NCBI GenBank assembly: GCA_036417435.1
Contig: CM070907.1
Span: 55,846,001 to 55,910,000, forward strand
Length of the DNA stretch: 64,000 nucleotides
Direction of reading: 5' to 3'
Source: Inia geoffrensis
Lineage: Eukaryota > Chordata > Mammalia > Artiodactyla > Iniidae
Position numbers and translations under genes: made by a program. Positions 33,421-46,081 of this stretch are shown here, piece after piece (position 1 is the first letter of the stretch; each line of letters starts with the position of its first letter). The notes beneath the pieces are model-generated. The model made no database searches. It was given only the letters and a program-made list of their open reading frames with translations, and was not told the DNA's origin.

Positions 33421-34050
33421 TCAACACTGCCACCCTGGATTTAAACCCACTTTTCCCCTTTAAAGTACCAAAAGGCACATTTAAAAGAACAGGTATCATG
33501 ACGATCCCTTCTCTGGGCAAGAAGTACAGTTTTGTTTGGGTTTTATCTTTGTGATAATAGCGCTGGGCCTTCTGCCCTCTCCTGTGTTCTCCACTCTGAA
33601 GGGTTGGGGCAGATGACCTGACCACAGAATAGCTCTAGGTCACCAGGCAAAAGGGTAGGACAGACCCGGGCCTGTGCCCTGTCCGATGATGGAAATGCAA
33701 ACAAGCCCAGTTCTATAACAGAACACAGAGCCATTGTCTGGAAGCCACAAATCGCTGACTTGCTACTGCAAACAACAATACTCAGAAGCTGAGTCCAGAA
33801 ATTCTAAAGCTGCACCCTGCATCAAGGGCTGAGTGGGGGAGGACACTTTTAGAAAAGAACCCAGCAACAGAGGCCCTGGTGTTTCTTCCTAGAGAGTCAC
33901 CAAGAAGGCTCTGTGTCCCCTTTGCCATGCCTTCTAATGATCCCAGAACCCTAGGCTGCCAGATCTGGAGTGGATCAGGAAATTATCCCACCCTAGGAGA
34001 GTCCAGGTAAAGAACCAGGGCAGTTCCAAGAAATATGTGCTCACTTTCAG
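33421..34050. other. Intergenic sequence without a supported gene
   Basis: Nothing coding or repeated could be supported here. Confidence 0.4.
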
Positions 34051-34054
34051 TGGG

Positions 34055-34290
34055 ACAATACAGTGCAGTGATTAGTGACCACACCTGAGCTCGAATCCTG
34101 ACTCAGTCACTCACCAGGTCTCAGACCGTGTGCATAGCACTTTACCCCTCTCAGCCTCAGTTTTTTCATCTATAGAATAGAGATAACACTTAGAAAGATG
34201 TTGTGAGGATTCAACTGAATGATTATGTTTGTAAATAACAGCATGGTGCCTGGCTCTTTGTAAGGGCTTAGCGAAATATTATTATTGTTA
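34055..34290 (+). repeat. MIR SINE
   Basis: A nearly full MIR order is seen: 'gagctcgaatcctgactcag', 'cctctcagcctcagtttttt', 'tgttgtgaggattcaactga'. Confidence 0.85.
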
Positions 34291-34479
34291 TTAATAATAA
34301 CAATACGAGTTTGGGGTAGGGGGGACTAAGGAAAGCTTCCTGGAGAAGGGGCCATTTAAGCCAGATCTTAAGGATTTGGGAAGATTTGGTACATTGTAAT
34401 GAATAAAGAGAAAGAGTGAAGTTCATATGTACAGGCTCGCTTACAGCTTCCTGGGTCTGACTCAGAGACATGCAGAGGC

Positions 34480-35580
34480 CTCAGTGGTAGGTCAACATGG
34501 AGACCATAGGGCAAGGTACAGACAGGGGACCTGCTTTGGAACGCTGCCCAGCAATTCTACAATTGGATAGATGGGTCCAGGGGCCAAAGTGTAGATTGAA
34601 TCGGCCCTCAGTTTCACTAGCTTCTGGAGTCCAAACTGGAGCATGGGGCTGGGCACAGTTGTAGGAGTCTCTGCAGAGGGTAGTGACATCATAGGAATAA
34701 GCTCTGGACATCCCCCACTGAGCTCAGTGGGGTGTATTTTGATCACACTATCTATGTCTCAAATATCTCATCTTTCATAGCATCATGATACAATCTTCTC
34801 CCATTGTCCAACTCCCAGCCCTTCATTGCTATGACAACACACATCTCATTATAGGTACCGTGTAAGAAGAATGAAGACCAGAGCTTGCTAATGCTTCCTC
34901 CACCCCAGCCCCTTTGGAGATGATTGTTATTTCATCTTCTGCATGAGCCTTTGGCATCTTAGGCCCCTTCCTGTGAAGTTCACAAACACAGAGAGTTCAC
35001 AGGTGGATCCAAGCTGCACCAGACATCATGGGAAGAGTGAGGGTCTTCCTCTATCAGAGGAACATGATGATTACATAAATCTGAATGTAAGCTAGGGGAT
35101 AGATGAGGACCAATATGAGATTTAATATTTGGGAAAATGAAGGCAACTGAGGCTGTAACTACCAACTGCCAGATTTGCCAGAAGAGCTTGAACTCTTTAG
35201 GCACCACTTCAGTGACATATGTCAAAGAACCTCCCCAATTCCTCCTGAAAATACCTCACCCACGAGGCCTATAACATAGCAGGTGGCAAGGGAAATTCCA
35301 GGGAAGTTGTCCCTATGAACAACTTCATAGGGACCTCAACTTGCAACTAGGTAGCTGGGTCCAGGGTCCAGAATGTAGACAGAGAGACTGACAGAGCTGG
35401 GTAGTTTTCTGGACCCAGGCAAGGGAGCTGGGGTTTTGGACAAAGCTTTGGCCCTTGTGAGGAGAACTGAGCCAACACAGGGCCAAGAAGAAAGCTGGAG
35501 CATCAGAGCTCCTTGTGGGCTCACTGGGCCTCAGGCTTGGGTCAGCAAGACCAATTTCAGAAAGGGGATCTTGACACATA
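34480..35580. other. Unassigned region with two similar segments
   Basis: Segments near 34557-34595 and 35341-35380 share 'tgggtccaggg' and 'tgtaga' in register. I see no gene; the two may be diverged copies of an unnamed repeat. Confidence 0.35.
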
Positions 35581-36560
35581 GCTTGGTTTGGTGTAATGAA
35601 ACGATCCCTTGTTCTTATATGTGTTTCTCTTTTATGGATAAGGTGGAAATATTTGTTTTGATTAGGTTTGGCTACAAGTGAAAATAAATAAACCGTGGTT
35701 TCAATAAAGTTGACATTCTCTCTCTCATAGAATTGTAGAGGTTGTCAGTCTGGGCTGATACAGCACTCCATGGTGTCAGTGACCCAAGCTCCTTCCGTAT
35801 TGTGGCTCCACCATCTTCAGCATGTGGCCATCACATCATGGTTCATGGTGGCTGCTCCTGCCATGTGTCTGCCACTCCAGCCAGCATAAAGAAGGAAGGG
35901 ACAAAGAGGGGCACACTCCCTCACTTTAGAGACTCATCGCAGAAGTTACCCACACCAATTCTCCTCACATCCTGTTGGTCAGATTTTAGTCATATGGCCA
36001 TAGCTAGCAGCAAGGGAGGCTGGAAAATATGGTTTTTCTTCTGAGTGGACAAATTCATGAGCTCCTATTACAGAAAGGGGTGGGGCAAAATGGATACTAA
36101 GGGACAACCAGCAGCTTCTGCTACAATCATTTTATCATCTGGTTTCCTAAGGGCCTGGATACCTTGAAGCCAGAGGGTAAGTCTCTCCTTTAAGGGGGGT
36201 TATGATTCTTTGTGAAAATTGTAGAGGACAGTTAAGTTCAAGAGAGAAAATCAATGTGAAAGATATGCTTGAAATAGGCAAGTTAAAGACCAGCTGTCTC
36301 TCTGGGTCTCTTGCTGGGGGCTGGGACTCAGAGCAGTCTACATAGGCTGAATAGAACCTCTGGGTGGGGTGGAAAATGGCCTCTGATATACAGAGAGAGG
36401 TCTCCCATAGGTTGTTCTTAGCTGAAGAGGAGTGGAGCTGACTTTCTAAGTGTGATCTAGCTCATGTTGTTCTTAATGTTTATTTCCATTTTGCTGTCCC
36501 CTGAACCCTAGGGAAAGTCTTGTTCACTGCCTGTGCATGGTCACAATTGTGCCATGTGGA
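35581..36560. other. Intergenic sequence, probably an old repeat at 35740-36050
   Basis: The stretch with 'gatacagcactccatggtgt' looks like an old mammalian repeat, but I cannot name its family. Nothing coding is supported. Confidence 0.3.
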
Positions 36561-36874
36561 ATTATAAGATGGGGTATCTTTCCATGTTTGAATGCAGGTT
36601 CCATCAGGGCAGGGCCCTTTTCTGTTATGTAATGGCTGCAGGATGATGAAAGGCACATACCAGCATGGATTGCTTCTACTACATTCAACATCTGCTGATT
36701 CCCTCCCTCAATGCTGCCTGGCAGCCCTTCCCTGTGGCAATGACTTAGAGGCAGGGTATGTCTCTGGTTTAGCGCTGAATCCCCAGTGCCAGATACATAG
36801 GAAACACTCAGTGATTAAATCAAATGACCCTAACACACAAAACCCTTCATATTCTGGTCCCAGTGTATATTTTA

Positions 36875-37110
36875 TTTTATTTAATTAATTTATTTATTTT
36901 TTGCAGTACGCGGGCCTCTCACTGTTGTGGCCTCTTCCGTTGCGGAGCACAGGCTCCGGATGCACAGGCTCCGGATGCACAGGCTCAGCAGCCATGGCTC
37001 ACAGGCCCAGCCACTCCGCGGCACGTGGGATCCTCCCAGACCGGGGCACGAACCTCTGCCCCCTGCACTGGCAGGCGGACCCCCCCAACCACTGCGCCAC
37101 CAGGGAAGCC
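36875..37110 (-). mobile_element. CHR SINE (short form) with 15-bp duplication
   Basis: The perfect 16-bp TSD 'cccagtgtatatttta' lies at 36859-36874 and 37111-37126. 'ggctccggatgcaca' is duplicated near 36952-36981. Confidence 0.96.
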
Positions 37111-37164
37111 CCCAGTGTATATTTTAGTCTATTCCCTTAGCCTAGACTCTAGTCTCTAGCCTCG

Positions 37165-37430
37165 ACTAATAAAAATAGCAATATTGATAATTATCATCCA
37201 TTGAGTGTGTAAAAGGTGCCAATCATTGTTCTAAGCGTTTTATGTGCATTGGCTTATCTAACACTTACAGAACCCTATCCGGTGAGTATGGTTACTATCC
37301 CCAGTTGTCTGATGAGGAAATTAGGCTAAGGGGGGTGAATTAGTTTGCCGAAGGTCACATAGTCAGCAAGTGGTACAGCCAGGACTTGAAGCCAGGCAGT
37401 CTGCCCAGACCCTTAACTATTCCCAGCCAC
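37165..37430 (-). repeat. MIR SINE
   Basis: The reverse core reads 'taagcgttttatgtgcattg', 'gaaggtcacatagtcagcaa' and 'cttgaagccaggcagtctgc'. Confidence 0.85.
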
Positions 37431-37439
37431 CCCTTTTTT

Positions 37440-38115
37440 TAGTGCCTCTGTTTTAGAAGCAGTCTTGCTCTTTCCAGTCTCAGAGCGTTGGCTCTACTGG
37501 AATGCCTTTCCCTAATTTCTGACTCTAGCAAACTGTACTTGCCATTTATTTATTTATTTAATGCGTTTATTTATTTATTTTTGGCTGTATTGTGTCTTTC
37601 TTGCTGAGCGCAGTCTTTCTCTAGTTGCAGTGAGCGGGGGCTACTCTTCGTTGTGGTGTGCGGGCTTCTCATTGCAGTGGCTTCTCTTGTTGCGGAGCAC
37701 AGGCCCTAGGCGCGCGGGCTTCAGTAGTTGTGGCACACGGGCTTTAGAGTACAGGCTCGGTAGTTGTGGTGCACAGGCTTAGTTGCTCCATGGCATGTGG
37801 GATCTTCCCAGACCAGGGCTTGAACCCGTGTCCCCTGCACTGACAGGTGGATTCGTAACCACTGCACCACCAGGGAAGTCCCCTACTTGCTGTTTAAAGT
37901 ACTTCCTAGATTTTGTCCCTGACCCCACCTGCCTCTCCAACCAGGGAGGGAAGCTTCCCCTCTCTCCTCTTTGCCCCCTTTACTAGTTGCTCCCAGTAGC
38001 GGCCTGGAAGCTGTCCTGAAACAGGGACCACATCTCATGCCTCGGTATCCCCAACCCTCAGCATGGTACCTGTATGTGAAAGGTCCTTTGTTCATGTTTG
38101 TTGAATGAGTAACTG
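37440..38115 (+). repeat. L2 LINE 3' end split by a SINE
   Basis: The right part contains 'cagggaccacatctcatgcc' and ends 'gttcatgtttgttgaatgag', the L2 terminus. The SINE at 37543-37883 interrupts it. Confidence 0.6.
37543..37883 (-). mobile_element. CHR-type SINE (long form)
   Basis: The ATTT-rich tail, 'ggctgtattgtgtctttctt' body and head in reverse at the right are seen. The flanks share 'tacttgc' (37536-37542, 37884-37890). Confidence 0.92.
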
Positions 38116-38884
38116 ACCCGACTCTTTCACACACAAGGAAACAAGTCCAGAGAGGCAGAGGGACCTACTCACATCACAAAGCAAGTGAGAGAAACACCCA
38201 AGGCCAGATCCCAGGACTTGTGATTCCCAGCCCTGCTCTCATACACCAGCCACGCTGCCTGGGCGTGGAACATTTGAAAAAGCCTTCATGTACTTTGAGC
38301 CTTTCTTAATTCTGTCTACATCTCACCCCAAAGAGGCCTTCTTTGAGAATGCTGGTGGGAGAGTGAGTTTTGGCAAGTCTTGTCTGGGAGTCATGAGGCA
38401 ACAGGGAAAAACAGACAAACAATCTTGGGATGTATTTTGCTTACCCAGTCCTCAAAAACAGCAGAACAAAACACTCTAAACTCAAGCTGGGGCCTCTGGC
38501 CAGCAGGGCACCAAGTCAACTTGGCCAGAATTCACTAAATGGATCTTCCTTCCTTTTATTAAAATGGTGGGGCCATTGGAAAGGAAATGCTTTCCAGTTT
38601 GTCTGGATTTTCTTTAAGGCAAAGCAAAAAAATATTGAAAATTTCACAAGGTCCTAGAAACTTCCAAATGTAAACAAGCTCTGGGCACATCTTCTCTTGC
38701 CCCATCTCATTGCCACATGAGTCCGCTGTGTCCTAAGACATGAAACTCCCCCTAATCTCTGGTTAGAAAAGGCTTGAGAAAGAACTGATAACCATTAATC
38801 ACAGTTAGAAAAATCAGAGAAATTATTAAGGAAACATTAAACTTCTTTTATTAACTCTCAACTCCAGGTTTCTGTACAGATGGT
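38116..38884. other. Intergenic sequence with a possible MIR scrap
   Basis: Part of 38120-38270 resembles a reversed MIR. The rest shows nothing I can name and no exon. Confidence 0.4.
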
Positions 38885-39115
38885 AACATGGTAGTGGTGA
38901 GAACACAGGCTTTTGAGGTCCTACTATTAACAGCTGTGTGACTTTGAGCAAGTTAATCACCTTCTCTGAGCCTCAGTTTCATCATCTGTAAAACTGGTTA
39001 TACTACCTATTGCATAGTGTTGTTGTGAGGACTGAATGAAATAATGCAAGTACAGTGCCTAGCATCATGCCTGACACATAATGAGTACTTAATTGATATT
39101 AGCTATTATTATTAC
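38885..39115 (+). repeat. MIR SINE
   Basis: The core reads 'cagctgtgtgactttgagca', 'catctgtaaaactggttata' and 'gttgttgtgaggactgaatg'. Confidence 0.88.
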
Positions 39116-39119
39116 TTGT

Positions 39120-39430
39120 ACATGATGTCCTTTATGGCTAAAATGCCCTTCCTTGCCTTGTCTGCCTAGGAAACTTCTACTCATCCTTCAATACCCATCA
39201 TAAGGGTGTCTTCCTAGGTGAGGTATCTTTGACTGTTCCCTGTTTCCTCTACAACATGGTCCCTAATTCTCTCAACTCTCCCTCACCCCTCTCACCTTTG
39301 TCCTTTTAATGTTGCAATGATCTCACTATGTAGAAATTCTTGGTTTCCTTACCTGTCTTCCCCAATGGGCAGTGACAGCCAGGAGGACAGGCTCAGGTCT
39401 ATGCCCCGAGTCCTAACAGTGCATAACCCA
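39120..39430 (+). repeat. L2-like LINE 3' fragment
   Basis: The pyrimidine-rich stretch with 'aatgcccttccttgccttgt' and 'aacttctactcatccttcaa' is typical of L2. Confidence 0.6.
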
Positions 39431-40159
39431 CAGGGTCTTAGGAAATGGCATCTACATCCTTAGATTAGAAACACTACAAGGTTGGGAGGCAGAGGGTGGC
39501 CAATATGGCAGAGGAGGAAGACCCTGAGCTCACCTCGTCTCACAGGCACACCAAAACTACAATTACAGAGCAACTACTGATGAGAGAGACTGAAAGACTG
39601 GCAGAAAAGATCTTCTGCAACTAAAGATATAAAGAAAGAACCACAGTGAGATGGGTAGGAGGGGTGGAGATGTAGGATAGTCAAGACCCATACCCCTGGG
39701 TGGATGACCCACAAATGGAAGGGTAATTACAATTGCAGAGGTTCTTTCCAAGGACTGAGGGATCCAAGCCCCACATTGGGCTCCCCAGCCCCGGGTTCCT
39801 GTACCAGGAAGGTGAGCCCCCTGAACATTTGGCTTTGAAGGCCTGCAGGCCTTGCTTTTGGGAGAGCCAGAGGGCTGTGGGAAGTAGAGACTACACTCTT
39901 AAAGGATGCACACAAAACCTCACACACTCTGGGACCCAGAGCAGAAGCAGAAATTTGAAAGGAGCCTGGGTTAAACCCACCTCCTGATCTGTCTCCCAGA
40001 GAGTCAGGAGGCAACTAGAGCTCACCCTTGGGGACGTAGGCACTGGTGGCAGCTATTTTTGGGAGCTCATTCTACCATGAGAACACTGATACTGGTAAGT
40101 GCCATTTTGGGATTCTCCCTCTAGCTATTAGTGCTTGGACCCACCCAACACACCACCAG

Positions 40160-40715
40160 GCCAACACCAGCTTTGAGACAACTTGGGCCCCTCAGCCAGC
40201 TGCCCTGGGATCTGGCACCACCCACAAGTGGGCTGACACAAGCTACAGGACACCGTAGACCCTGTAGCCAACTGTGTCAGGAACCGGTCTTGGCCACCAA
40301 TGGGATAACACCAGCTCTGGGACCCCCAGGGCCCTGTAGCCAGAGACCTTGAGGACTTTGCTCTGCCTACCAGTGGGCAGGCACTAACTTTGGGATTCCC
40401 CTGGGCACTGTCTCTGCCAATCATCAGGCCAACACCAGCACTGAGACATTTTGGACCCCTAAGCCAGCTTCCCTGGGATATAGTCCCACTCACCAGTTGG
40501 CCAACATTAGCTCTGGGGTACCCCAGACCCAGCAGCCAGCCATGTCAGGAACTGGCCCCGTCCACAAGCAGGCCAACACTAGATCTGGGAACCCCAGACC
40601 TGTAACCACCCACCCAGCACATGGCTCTGCCCACCAATGGGCCAGTACTAGCCCTGGGACCCCTGAGGCTCTGTAGGCAGCTGCTTCATGACCTGGCTTT
40701 GCCCATCAGCAGCTG
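40160..40715 (+). repeat. Tandem repeat of ~72 bp in the L1 5' region
   Basis: Diverged units start with 'ccaacaccagc' or similar near 40160, 40231, 40305, 40379, 40428, 40500, 40571 and 40640, mostly 69-74 bases apart. Confidence 0.8.
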
Positions 40716-40929
40716 GCAGCCTCCACACAAGGCAGGGCATGGCAACTGACCAGAACAAGGGCCAGCAACTTAAAACAATCATGTATATATATATAGGCTG
40801 CTATATAAAAATCTCATGGTAACCACAAGACAAAAATCTATAATAGATATACACACAAAAAAGAAAAAGGAATCCAAGCATAACACTAAAGATAGTCATC
40901 AAATCGCAAGGGAAGAGAACAAAAGAAGA

Positions 40930-43900
40930 AAGGGGAAAAAAGACCTACAAAACAAACCCAAAACAATTAACAAAATGGCAATAAGAACATACATATTGAT
41001 AATTACCTTAAAAGTAAATGGACCAAATGCTCCAACCAAAAGACACAGACAGGCTGAATGGATACAAAAACAAGATCCATATAATTGCTGCCTACAAGAA
41101 ACTCATCACAGATCTAGAGACACATACAGACTGAAAAAGGTATTCCACACAAATGGAAATAAAAAGAAAGTCATAGTAGGACTTCCCTGGTGGCACAGTG
41201 GTTAAGAATCCACCTGCTAATGCAGGGGACATGGGTTTGAGCCCTGGTCTGGGAGGATCCCACATGCCACAGAGCAACTAAGCCCGTGAGCCACAACTAC
41301 TGAACCTGTGTGCCACAACTACTGAAGCCCGCAAACCTAAAGCCCATGCTCCGCAACAAGAGAAGCTGCCACAGTGAGAAGCCCGTGCACCGCAATGAAG
41401 AGTAGCCCCCACTCACCGCAACTAGAGAAAGCCCGTGCGCAGCAGCAAAGATCCAATGCAGCCATAAATAAATAAATAAATAAATAAATATATATATATA
41501 TATAAAAAAAGGGAAGTCAAAGTAGCAATACTTATATGAGACAAAATAGACTTTAAAATAAGACTGTTACAAGAGACAAGGAAGAATACTACATAAGGAT
41601 CAAGGGATCAATCCAAGAAGATATAACAATTGTAAATATATATGTATCCAACATAGGACCACCTCAATATGTAAGGCAAATGCTAACATTCATAAAAGGA
41701 GTGTAATCAACAGTAACACAATAATAGTAGGGGACTTTAACACCCACTTATACCAATGGACAGATCATCCAGACAGAAAATAAGGAAACACAGGCCTTAA
41801 ATAATATATTAGACCAAATGGATTTAAAGCAGCAGAATACATTCTTTTCAAGTGGTCATGGAACATTCTCCAGGATAGAGCACATCCTAGGCCACAAAAC
41901 AAGCCTCAGTAAATTTAAGAAGATTGAAATCATGCCAAGCATCTTTTCTGACCATAACACTATGAGACTAGAGATCAACTATAAGAAAAAAAATCGCAAA
42001 AAACATAAACACATGGAGGCTAAACAATATGCTACTAAACAACCAATGGAACACTGAAGAAACCAAAGAAGAAATAAAAAATTACCTGTAGACAAATGAA
42101 AACAAAAACACAATGATCCAAAATCTCTGGGCCACAGCAAAAACAGTTCTTATAGTGACACAAGCCTATCTCAGGAAACAAGACAAATTTCAAATAAACA
42201 ACCTAACCTTGCAGCTAAAGTAAGTAGAAAAATAAGAACAAACAAATTCTGAAGTTAGTAGAAAGAAATCATAAAGATCAGAGCAGAAATAAATGAAAAA
42301 AAGACTACAAAACAGTAGAAAAGATAAATAAAACCAAGAGCTGGTTCTTTGAAAAGGCAAACAAAATTGATAAACTTTTAGGCAGACTCATCAAGGAAAA
42401 AAGTGCACCCAAATCAATAAAATCAGAAATGAAAAAGGAGAATTTACAACCAACATCACAGAAATGCAAAGGATCATAAGAGATTACTATGAAGAATTAT
42501 ACTCCCCCAAAATGGACAACCTAGAAGAAATGGACAAATTCTTAGAAAGGTACACTCTCCCAAGACTGAACCAGGAAGAAATAGAAAATATGAACAGATC
42601 AGTTACCAGTAATGAAACTGAATCAGTAATTTTAAAACTCCCAACAAACCAAAGTCCAGGACTAGATGGCTTCACAGGTGAATTCTACCAAATATTCAGA
42701 GAAGAGTTAACACTACTCCTTCTGAAATTATTCCAAAAAATTGCAGAGGAAAGAACAATTCTGAATTCATTCTAAAAGCCAGCATCACCCAGATACCAAA
42801 GCCAGACAAAGATATCAGACAAAAGGAAAATTATGGGCCAATATCACTGATGAAGATAGATGTAAAAATCCTCAACAAAATACTAGCAAACCAAATTCAA
42901 CTACAGTGAAGGATCATACGCCATAAACAAGTGGGATTTATCCCAGGGATGCAAGGATGGTTCAATATTTGCAAATCAATCAATGTAATACACTACATTA
43001 ACAAATTGAGGAAAAAAATCATATGATCATCTCAATAGATGCAGAAAAGCTTTGACAAAATTCAACATCCATTTATGATAAAAACTCTCAATAAAGTGGG
43101 TATAGAGGGAGCCTACCTCTACATAATAAAGGCCATATATGATGAGCCCACAGCTAATATCATACTCAACAGTAAAAAGCTGAAAGCATTTTCTCTAAGA
43201 TCAGGAACAAGACAAGGATGCCCACTCTCACCACTTTTATTCAATGTAGTATTGCAAGTCCTAGCCACAGAAATCAGCCAAGAAAGAGACACAAAAAGAA
43301 TCCAAATTGGAAAGGAAGAAGTAAAATGGTCACTGCTTGAAGACATGATACTATACACAGAAAATCCTAAAGACATCACCAAAAAAACTACTAAAACTCA
43401 TAAATGAAATTGGTAAAGTTGCAGGATACAAAATTAATATACAGAAATCTGTTGCATGTCTATACTATACACTAACAACAAACAGAAAGGGAAATTAAAA
43501 AAAAATCACATTTACTATCATATCAAAAAGGATAAAATACATAGGAATAAATCTAACTTAGGATGTAAAAGATCTGTACTCTGAAAACTATAAGACACTG
43601 ATGAAAGAAATTGAAGACAACATAAACAGCTGGAAAGAGCTACTGTTTTCATGGATTGGAAGAATTAATATTATTAAAATGACCATACTACCCAAGGCAA
43701 TCTACAGATTCAGTGAAGTCCCTATCAAAATACCAATGACATTTTTCACAGAACTAGGAAAAAAAACTCTAAAATTTGTATGGAAACACAAAAGACCCTG
43801 AATAGCCAAAGAAGTCTTGAGAAAGAACAAGGCTGGAGGTACTGTGTGTTCAGATTTCAAATTATGCTACAAAGCTACAATAATCAAAATGGTACGGTAC

Positions 43901-44180
43901 TGGCATAAGATCAGTGGAACAAAATAAAGAGCCCAGAAATTAACTCACACTTACCTGGGCATTTAATGGATGAGAAAAGAGGGAAGAATATACAATGGGA
44001 AATGACAGTCTCTTCAATAAATGGCATTGGGAAAACTGGACAGGTACATGCAAAAGAATCAAACTGGATTACTCTCTCACACCATGCACAAAAATAAATT
44101 CAAAATGGATTAAAGACTTAAATGTAAGACCTGAAACCATAGAACTTCTAGAAGAAAACAGGCAGTAAGCTCTTTGACAT
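40930..44180 (+). pseudogene. L1 ORF2 remnant (endonuclease and RT)
   Basis: ORF2 of L1 makes an endonuclease and reverse transcriptase that copy RNA into nicked DNA. Fragments in order are the endonuclease start (APTKRHRQAEWIQKQDPYNC, near 41033), its catalytic end with SDHNTMRL (near 41949), the RT fingers ([17 protein letters not shown], near 42646) and the palm ([15 protein letters not shown], near 43207). The usual FADD catalytic site reads LLED near 43340, so a catalytic Asp is lost. Many stops and frameshifts, and a SINE at 41179-41510, confirm that it is dead. Confidence 0.92.
41179..41510 (+). mobile_element. CHR-type SINE (long form) in L1 ORF2
   Basis: The head is 'gacttccctggtggcacagt'; the tail has (AAAT)n and (AT)n. 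The flanks 'aagtcatagtag' and 'aagtcaaagtag' form the TSD with one mismatch. Confidence 0.94.
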
Positions 44181-44387
44181 TGGTCTTAGTAATTTTTTTT
44201 TGATATGTCTCCTCAGGCAAGGGAGAAAAAACAAAAAATAAACAAATGAAAACTACATCAAGCTAAAAAGCTTTTGCAAAGTGAAGGAAACTACTATCAA
44301 CAGAATGAAATGCCACCTACTGAATAGGATAAGATATTTGCAAATGAGACATCCCATAAGGGGTTAATATCCAAAATATACCAAGAG

Positions 44388-44489
44388 GGACTTCCCTAGT
44401 TGTCCAGTGGTTAAGAATCTGACTTCCAATGCAGGGGACGTGGGTTTGATCCGTGGTCAGGAACTAAGATCCCACATGCCACGGAGTCA
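44388..44489 (+). mobile_element. Short tRNA-derived SINE fragment
   Basis: It holds the head 'gggacttccctagttgtcca' and a B-box-like 'gggtttgatccgtgg', and stops after ~100 bases without an A tail. It lies within the L1 3' region. Confidence 0.85.
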
Positions 44490-44714
44490 TTATGCTGTAC
44501 ACCTTAAATTTATACAGTGCCGTATGTCAATTATATCTCAGTATAATTATATCACATTTCAATAAAACTAGAAGGAAAATAAAAGAAACACTAGGAGTTT
44601 GGGGAAAGGGGAGCCTCACAGTTCTGGGATGCTGCACAACTCCGAGGAGCAGCAGTCATATTGATTTCTATTATTTTGTGCAAACAGAGCCTCTGGGTGT
44701 TGTGCAACTTGAGG

Positions 44715-44925
44715 GCTCTGGGCTTCTGCATCAGAAAGACTTGATCTGCAATGTTAGCTCTGCCACTTTCTGGCTTCATTCCCTTGGGCTGTTTAATCTA
44801 CATGGGCCTCAGTGTCTTCACTTATAAATGAGTGTTATGTTAGTGACTTCTCAGATTTTTGTTAAGATTAGATGAGATCATATAGGTAACATGGTGCTTG
44901 GCCAGTGGTAGTTGTTACTTGGAGC
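44715..44925 (+). repeat. MIR SINE
   Basis: The order 'gggctctgggcttctgcatc', 'ggcctcagtgtcttcactta', 'gttaagattagatgagatca' is that of MIR. Confidence 0.75.
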
Positions 44926-45029
44926 CGGGTTTTTGATGACAGGATCCACACCAGCGTTGAACGTTAGACTGTGTTTGCCTTATGGTGTAATTCCAAGGCA
45001 GCGTGAAGAGGAGGAAGAACAGTGCTCTA

Positions 45030-45090
45030 GGAGACAAGGGGTGTGTGGGGGAACAAGGGGTGTGTGTGGGAACAAGGGGTGTGTGTGTAT
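45030..45090 (+). repeat. Short tandem repeat of 'gggaacaaggggtgtgtgt'
   Basis: Three imperfect units of about 20 bases ('acaaggggtgtgtg...') follow each other here. No function is evident. Confidence 0.8.
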
Positions 45091-45655
45091 TTTCTGTTCT
45101 CAACCTCACCACTGTGGTCCATCTTTTCCACCCTGCCCCAAGCCTATCACAGCTTGACATGCTACACTCAGCTGGAGGAATCTGAGACAGAGGAGCTGCC
45201 ACGAGCTCATCTAGGCTGATGGGGCTGCCTGGGGGGCCAAGAAGCACAAGCCCGCTCCGGTAGTGGCCCTGTTTGGGGCTGGAGCCATGAGGCCTTCTCC
45301 GTGGTGGAGGTGGTGGTTTGGAGCATAGGTTTATAGAGCCGACTGCCTGAGTGCAAAGTCCTCCCTCAGCCTCTTCCGAGCTGCTTTACTTCTCTGGGCC
45401 TCAGCTTCTTCACTGTACTAGTCAGCTAGGGCTACCCCAACAAAGTACCACAGACTGGGCGCCTTAAATAACAGGAATTTATTTTCTCAAAGCTTTAGAG
45501 GTTAGAAATCTAAAATCAAGGCATGGACAGGACTGGATTCTTCTGAGGCCTCCCTCCGAGGCTTGCAGATGGCCAACTTCTCCCTGTGTCTTCATATGTA
45601 TGGTCTTCCCTTGTATGTCTGTCTCTGTCCAAGTTTCCTCTTCTTAAAAGAACAC

Positions 45656-45865
45656 TGGGGCTTCCCTGGCGGCGCAGGGGTTGAGAGTCCGCCTGCCGAT
45701 GCAGGGGACGCGGGTTAGTGCCCCGGTCCGGGAAGATCCCACGTGCCGCGGAGCGGCTGGGCCCGTGAGCCATGGCCGCTGAGCCTGCGCATCGTCCGGA
45801 GCCTGTGCTCCGCAACGGGAGAGGCCACAACAGTGAGAGGCCCGCGTACCGCAAAAAAAGAAAAA
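45656..45865 (+). mobile_element. CHR SINE (short form)
   Basis: The head 'ggggcttccctggcggcgca', full body and A-rich tail lie between copies of 'aaaagaacac' (45646-45655, 45866-45875). Confidence 0.96.
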
Positions 45866-45960
45866 AAAAGAACACCAGTCCTATAGGATTAGGGTCCATC
45901 CTAATGACCTCTTTTAACTTAATGACCTCTTAAAATACCCTCCAAATACAGTTGTATTCT

Positions 45961-46081
45961 TTTTTTTTTTTTGGCTGCACCATGCAGCACGCGGGCTTTT
46001 AGTTCCCTGACCAGGGATAGAACCCGCGCCCACTGCAGTGGAAGCGCAGAGTCTTAACCACTGGACCGCCAGGGAAGTCCC
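45961..46081 (-). mobile_element. Short (~120 bp) tRNA-derived SINE
   Basis: It has only a T tract, 'ggctgcaccatgcagc' and the tRNA head in reverse. A perfect 19-bp TSD 'ccaaatacagttgtattct' lies at 45942-45960 and 46082-46100. Confidence 0.96.

Larger units (their letters stand above)
39477..44583 (+). mobile_element. Long L1 with TSD, defective, invaded by SINEs
   Basis: The 10-bp duplication 'agaaacacta' at 39467-39476 and 44584-44593 brackets a 5' region, a tandem-repeat block, broken ORF2 and a 3' end with AATAAA near 44562. No ORF1 could be recognised between the 5' region and ORF2. Confidence 0.82.

Noticed and set aside
40160..40715. The spaced ~72-bp repeats as a CRISPR-like array
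   Set aside because: The units are wholly diverged tandem repeats without constant repeat and unique spacer, lie in an L1, and the DNA is mammalian.
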